From positions 1 through 7,047 of the forward strand of contig JACQZL010000253.1 of NCBI GenBank assembly GCA_016213865.1: a stretch of 7,047 bases of DNA, in the 5' to 3' direction. The DNA is from Candidatus Rifleibacteriota bacterium (GTDB lineage: Bacteria; UBP17; UBA6191; JACPRK01). This document shows positions 1-4,200 of this stretch, in pieces. Each line of letters opens with the position of its first letter. The stretch's first letter is position 1. The notes under the pieces are model-generated. The model was not told where the DNA came from, made no database searches, and saw only the letters and a program-made list of their open reading frames with translations. A program made the position numbers and the translations under genes.

Positions 1-448
1 GAGTCGCGGGGTGAAGGGCCGGCGAGCAGGGTTGGTGCCAGAGTGAAGGTCGACTGAAAGACAGGGGACAGAAGAGTGAAGAGTGTAGATTTCGAATGCG
101 GTGGCAAGATCGGGCGTGAGACACGGTCCCCGGCGAGGGGCAGAGTCGCGGGGTGAAGGGCCGGCGAGCAGGGTTGGTGCCAGGGTGGAGGCCGACTGAA
201 AGACAGGGGACAGAAGAGTGAAGAGTGTAAATTTCGAATGCCGTGGCAAGATCGGGCGTGAGACGCGGTCCCCGGCGAGGGGCGGAGTCGCGGGGTGAAG
301 GGCCGGTGAGCGGGGTTGGTGCCAGAGCGGAGGCCGACTGAAAGACAGGGGACAGAAGAGTGAAGAGTGTAGATTTCGAATGCGGTGGCAAGATCGGGTG
401 TGAGACGCGGTCCCCGGCGAGGGGCAGAGTCGCGGGGTGAAGGGCCGG
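1..448. repeat. 142-bp tandem repeat array (3 full units + partial fourth)
   Basis: Three full units run 1-142, 143-284 and 285-426, and a fourth begins at 427 but matches only through 448 (gagtcgcggggtgaagggcc then gg) before the sequence diverges. By hand comparison the full units differ at about 7-8 positions per pair (roughly 95% identical), mostly by transitions, with no indels. Each unit is purine-rich on the + strand and contains a short direct duplication (gaagagtgaagagtg), the palindrome ttcgaa, and a conserved small hairpin CCCC-ggcga-GGGG (128-140, 270-282, 412-424). A 142-bp period is not a multiple of three, so the array is not a coding repeat. Because unit 1 starts at base 1, more copies may lie to the left. 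There are no unique spacers, so it is not CRISPR. The function is unknown; a minisatellite arisen by recent slippage or unequal recombination is the simplest reading. Confidence 0.95.
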
Positions 449-550
449 AAGGCAGGCTGCGCGAGGGCCAGGTCGCCTGTCTGCAGCATCGTTCCTCGCC
501 CGGATTGCTGCGGGAGCGACGCTGAGTCATGGGGAGAACAAGCCAACAGC

Positions 551-629
551 CACGGAGACCCTGGGAGACTGAGAGAACTCAGACCAAGAAAGGCGTCTCT
601 GTGCCTCTGTGTCTCCGTGTCTCCGTGTC
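551..629. repeat. Period-8 CTCTGTG/CTCCGTG array with complementary upstream arm
   Basis: Four consecutive octamers occupy 596-627: TCTCTGTG, CCTCTGTG, TCTCCGTG, TCTCCGTG, followed by TC. Upstream, CACGGAGAC at 551-559 is the exact reverse complement of GTCTCCGTG, which occurs at both 611-619 and 619-627, so a 9-bp stem with a loop of about 50-60 bases could form. Similar CTCTGTGTCTCTGTG-type intergenic strings are familiar to me from several environmental bacterial lineages, but I cannot name a family. There is no U-tract after the stem, so it does not look like an intrinsic terminator. Confidence 0.6.
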
Positions 630-692
630 GAGACTCCTTTCCTGGCGCCTGTGGTGATGCGACTTCCCATTTCTCTGCGCCGCTCCCGATCC

Positions 693-701
693 TGCTACAA
701 T
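693..701 (+). promoter_or_regulatory. Possible extended -10 promoter box
   Basis: TGCTACAAT matches an extended -10 element (TGn followed by TACAAT, one mismatch to TATAAT) in otherwise GC-rich surroundings. There is no convincing -35 hexamer at 16-18 bases upstream, where the sequence is ttctctgcgccgctc. If it is used, transcription would begin near 708 and give the gene at 1141 a leader of about 430 bases. One such match can easily occur by chance, and the host's sigma factor preferences are unknown. Confidence 0.25.
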
Positions 702-955
702 GATGCCCATTGAGGCCTTTTGTGTCAGACTGGAACGCCTTTGCCTTTCCCAGAGCGGCTTTTGCCGATGGCTGCGTAGCGGCTGCCGAGACGAGCCGGC
801 GGCCGGCGACGTGCTGCACGAAACGGTGCAAGCTGCGACCCGAGGGGGCGTCCCGGTGGCAAGGCGGCGGAAAGCCGGGGAGGGGCGAGGCCCTGCTCCC
901 GAGTCTTGGAAGAGCCAGGATGGGCCGAGGACGGCTGCGGGTAAGGGGGCGTGGT

Positions 956-999
956 TGCCCTGGCCGAACGGAGAGCCGGACGCGGCACATGGCCAGGCA
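956..999. repeat. Nested inverted repeat upstream of the giant gene
   Basis: CCTGGCC (959-965) is the exact reverse complement of GGCCAGG (991-997). Two more pairs (t956-a999, g957-c998) form if C958 is bulged. Inside the 25-base loop a second stem, GCCG (975-978) with CGGC (983-986), closes a GACG tetraloop. The element lies about 140 bases before the start codon. It could be a structured leader segment or a protein binding site. It is not followed by a T-run, so a terminator is unlikely. Inverted repeats of this size are not rare in GC-rich DNA. Confidence 0.35.
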
Positions 1000-1019
1000 T
1001 TTGCCTGAGGCGGCCGGGG

Positions 1020-1047
1020 TTGTCATGACTTTGGGCACCGAATTAAG
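1020..1047 (+). promoter_or_regulatory. Weak sigma70-like promoter candidate for the giant gene
   Basis: TTGTCA (1020-1025) matches TTGACA at five of six positions. ATTAAG (1042-1047), 16 bases later, lies in a small AT-rich island (gaattaagg) and matches TATAAT at only three positions. Its location, about 90 bases before the start codon and just after the last in-frame stop (1006-1008), is suitable for the gene at 1141. The poor -10 match keeps confidence low. Confidence 0.2.
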
Positions 1048-1130
1048 GACAAGACCAGCGCGACCGTGGGTTGCGGAACGCCCGTTTGTCCCGGAAATGG
1101 CGGGAACGATCGGATGCCGGCGGTGCCGGC

Positions 1131-1134
1131 GGAG
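1131..1134 (+). promoter_or_regulatory. Ribosome binding site favouring the ATG at 1141
   Basis: GGAG at 1131-1134 lies six bases before ATG 1141, which is good Shine-Dalgarno spacing. The competing in-frame ATG at 1114 has a weaker GGGA (1102-1105) eight bases upstream and would add nine residues (MPAVPAERA) before the signal peptide. The next downstream in-frame ATG, at 1174 (residue 12), has no purine-rich site in front of it. The choice of 1141 rests on this spacing and on giving a signal peptide of ordinary length. Confidence 0.55.
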
Positions 1135-1140
1135 CGAGCG

Positions 1141-1248
1141 ATGAAAGAGACGGCAAGGCCTACGACGGGTGTCATGTTTGCCGGCAAGGGCCGGACGATC
1201 CTCCTGCTGGTCGCCGCCGCGTTCATGTGCGTGTCGCCGGTCATGGCG
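1141..1248 (+). other. Sec-type signal peptide (residues 1-36)
   Basis: A basic n-region (K15, K17 not counted strictly; residues KGR end at R18) precedes a hydrophobic core, ILLLVAAAFMCVS (20-32), and then P33 and the cleavage-like site V34-M35-A36 before G37. The site fits signal peptidase I, which prefers small residues at -1 and tolerates Val at -3. C30 is preceded by AFM, which is not a lipobox, so a lipoprotein is unlikely. The 18-residue n-region is rather long. It would shorten to seven residues if translation began at Met12, but that start has no ribosome binding site. There is no twin-arginine motif. Confidence 0.85.
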
Positions 1249-4200
1249 GGGTTGACCGTGCCGACGTGGACCCCGAATCCGCCAGGGTCCGTAGCCACGC
1301 CTGGACAGGCGGCCGTGGGGACGCAGTTCAACCAGAGCGTGAACGTCAGCAACACCGGTACGCAGACCGTGACGATCGGCTCGGCGACCATCGTCTTCGT
1401 GACCCAGAATGCCGGCGAAGTCAGCGTTACCGCATCGACCGGCAACCCGACCACCATAACCACCGGCTCCACGGTCACCCTCAACTTCACGTGCGCGCTC
1501 TGCTCGGCCACCGCCCAGGGAGGTGTGGTGGCCAACTTCACGATCAGCGGTACGGAGGCGGTTTCGAACCAGGCGGTCAGCGCGGCGCGGGACCTGGGGA
1601 ACCTGACCATCACTCCTCGGGAGACCGTCATTTCGGGGACGTGGTACCCGAGTGGCTCGACCCACATGGGCGTGACGATTTCCGCTTTTGACGTGAGCAA
1701 CCCCGCCGTATGGGGGACCCAGGCCGGAGTGGACGGGGCCTTCAGTATCACGCTCAGCGGGGCCAAGCCGGGTGACTCCGTCAGGGTCGAGGTCACCGGC
1801 ATCGTCCCGGAGACGACCTTCACCTACACGGTCGCGACGGTAACCGTGCCCTCCGGATGTACGGCCCTGGATCCGGTGTTGCTCTACGACCCCACCTTCA
1901 CGGCCCGCGACAGCACGAATACGGTGCTCTATGCCATCGGCGGCCGGGTCCGCAACAATTCGGGCGAGTACGTCGGCGGACTGACGATGCGCATGCGGAT
2001 CCGCCACACGAACACCGACGGCAGCCGCGTGGAATCGGCCGATGGGGCCTATGCGTTCCGCACCGACGACTTCCGCCAGACCTTCCCCGGGAAGTTCGGA
2101 GTCAGTGGCGACACGGATCCGGCCGACGGCGAGCCGCTGATCCTACAGCTCACCTCGAGCGACGACGTCGTCTTCGTGATGGACAAAGTCTCCACCGACA
2201 CGGGCTGGACGTTCGATACGGACACCGATGTTGTTCAGCCCCATCTGGTCCTCTGGGACTCGATCGACACGTACTACATCCCGATGTCGACGGTGCTGAC
2301 GCGATCGGGGAATGGCGCGGCCGACCTGTACCTGCGCGACTTGCCTCCGACGGCGCGTTTCGTCTTCTCGAAGGACCAGCGCTACGTCGGCGTGGGCCCC
2401 ATCTACCTCACAGCCACGTTCAAGGAGAACGTCGGTGGGGACCTCCTGGGCTACAGCCAGAACGAGCCTCTGCCTGTCACTCCGACCCTCCGCATCGACC
2501 GGCCGAACTCGCCCGGCGACTTGCAGGCGTGCTGCTACGAGATGCAGCGCGTCGACTCGATCAACGCCTGCACCTGGAGCACCGTCTACAACGTCTTGCA
2601 GGGCGACGGCGCCAACCTCAAAGACGGCCAGATGACGTTGACGTTGACGAACGGGAAGGACATCGGCGGCAATAGCCAGTCGGCGATCATCCCCACGTCT
2701 TTCACGATTCTGACGGTCCCACCGAAGGCGACCCTCACGTACTCGAAGTCCCTGGGCAGCAGCCCACCTTCGGTCCCGCTGACCGGGTTCACCATCTCGG
2801 CGACGTTCGACGCGAGGATCGACCCGAACTCGATCGTCACCATCACCATCACGCCCTCCTCCAACGACCCTCCGGTCAACGGCAACACGCTGATCGACGC
2901 TGCGATGGTCCGGGTCGGCGACGTGGGCAACGGCACCCTCTACTCCTACGCTTACACGCCGACGGCCAACTTGCCCGGCTACTACAACGTGACGCTGGCC
3001 GGCGGGCGCAACCTCGGAGTCCCTGCGACCTCGATCAACAGGACGCCCAGCAACCCGCTCTTCGTTCTGGACACGCACCGGGCGACCCCCACGCTCTCGT
3101 ACAGCCGGCGCGGCACCGGACCCTCGACGGGCCCGACGATGGTCTCGTCGGACGGGGTCGCCGGGCAGATGCTGACTGTCACCGCGACCTTCGACGAGCC
3201 GGTCAGTAATCCCACCATCCGCATCAATCGCCCGCCCCTGGGGACTGGCCAGACCTTCGGCGACTTGCTCGAAACGCCGATGGTCGCCGTGCCGCCGAGC
3301 GCGACGTCGACGACGCTCTGGGGCATCACCTACAGCGTGCTGGGCAGCAACGGCTCGAACCTGCTCGACGGCACGGCCTCCGTTACGGTGTCGAACGGGA
3401 TCAACGCGATCGGCAACTACAGCAACTCCCCGGGCACCAGCAACAGGTTCGACATCGACACGCTGGCGCCGACCCTCTTTTCGCCCACGGCCACCGCGGT
3501 CACGGCGACGCCGACCCGGATCAGCGCGACCCTACCGGACTTCTCGAACAAGCTGCGGATCCGCGCCCACTTCAGCGAGGGGATGTCCTCCACCTTCCCG
3601 CCGCGCCTCAAGGTAATTCGCCCGGGGGCCGCGGCGGCCGCCGTGACGACCGCGGACATGACGCCCGTATCGGGCCTCACCGACACGTTCGATTACCTCT
3701 ACACGGTCCAGGCGGCCGACCCTCCAGGCGTCATCGATGGGGCGCTCGAGGTCTCCTTCCTCCGGGCCGAGGACTACGCGGGCAACATCCTCAAGCCCAT
3801 CACTCCCACCTTCAACGCCACCGTCGTCACGACGGCCGTGCCGGTCGTTCTGACGTACTCGCCGAACAAGCCCAGCTACCGGGCGGGCGATGTGGTGACG
3901 CTCACCGCGACGGTGGGGACGAACCGCGCGCCGCTGTACGCGCTGAGCGGGTACGCCCAGCCCGGTCTGCGCTTCACGGGACCGGGCTCGGGGCGCGACA
4001 TCCCGTTCTTGCCGCTCAACCTTGTTGCGGCCAACTCCTACACGGCCACCTACTCGGTGACTGCCTCGAACGAGACCACGCTGCAGGACGGTCCGGCCTG
4101 GGTCAGCGTCCTCGCGCAGGACGACGTCGGCAACCTCGTCACCGACTCCAGCGTCACCAACCGGAGCTTCCAGATCGTGGCCACGCCCCCCGTGGTCGAA

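Larger units (their letters stand above)
449..1140. other. Intergenic stretch without a convincing gene
   Basis: This stretch of about 690 bases separates the tandem array from the giant gene. Open frames exist on both strands, but their translations are rich in Arg, Ala, Pro, Gly and Cys, lack recognisable motifs, overlap one another and have no good ribosome binding sites, as expected by chance in GC-rich DNA. I found no tRNA, rRNA or recognisable riboswitch. It contains the period-8 array near 596-627, a TGCTACAAT box at 693-701, a nested inverted repeat at 956-999 and a weak promoter-like pair near 1020-1047. It may hold the promoter and 5' leader of the gene at 1141, or decayed remnants of older genes. 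Confidence 0.6.

Noticed and set aside
85..105. tRNA T-loop suggested by atttcgaat in each repeat unit
   Set aside because: There are no flanking T-stem pairs, no acceptor stem and no other tRNA arms nearby.
1..448. CRISPR array
   Set aside because: The full 142-bp unit is conserved with no unique spacers between short repeats.
619..634. GTCTC-cgtgtc-GAGAC hairpin as a terminator
   Set aside because: The stem is only five base pairs and it is followed by tccttt rather than a T-run; no gene ends upstream of it.
437..703. 88-codon + strand open frame starting in the partial repeat
   Set aside because: It reads through the period-8 array (giving CLCVSVSPC), starts in minisatellite DNA and has no conserved-looking sequence.
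770..789. Similarity of ggctgcgtagcggctgccga to the 3' half of a c-di-GMP-I riboswitch
   Set aside because: The conserved 5' part (GGCAAACC and ACGCAAAGCC) is absent; upstream only acgcctttgcc is seen, so the core fold cannot be supported.
700..1144. Overlapping + strand small open frames in the intergenic stretch
   Set aside because: Two frames overlap almost completely, both Arg/Ala/Pro-rich with no motif; chance openness in GC-rich DNA explains them.
1228..1230. Lipoprotein cysteine at C30 in the signal peptide
   Set aside because: The preceding residues AFM do not fit a lipobox, and a good signal peptidase I site follows at A36.
1023..1823. 266-codon - strand open frame over the gene start
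   Set aside because: It is a shadow of the signal peptide and first modules, without recognisable domains or a ribosome binding site.
1857..2675. 272-codon + strand open frame overlapping the head domain
   Set aside because: It is Arg/His/Pro-rich, out of frame with the giant gene, and has no motif. The other frame gives clear beta-strand modules over the same bases.
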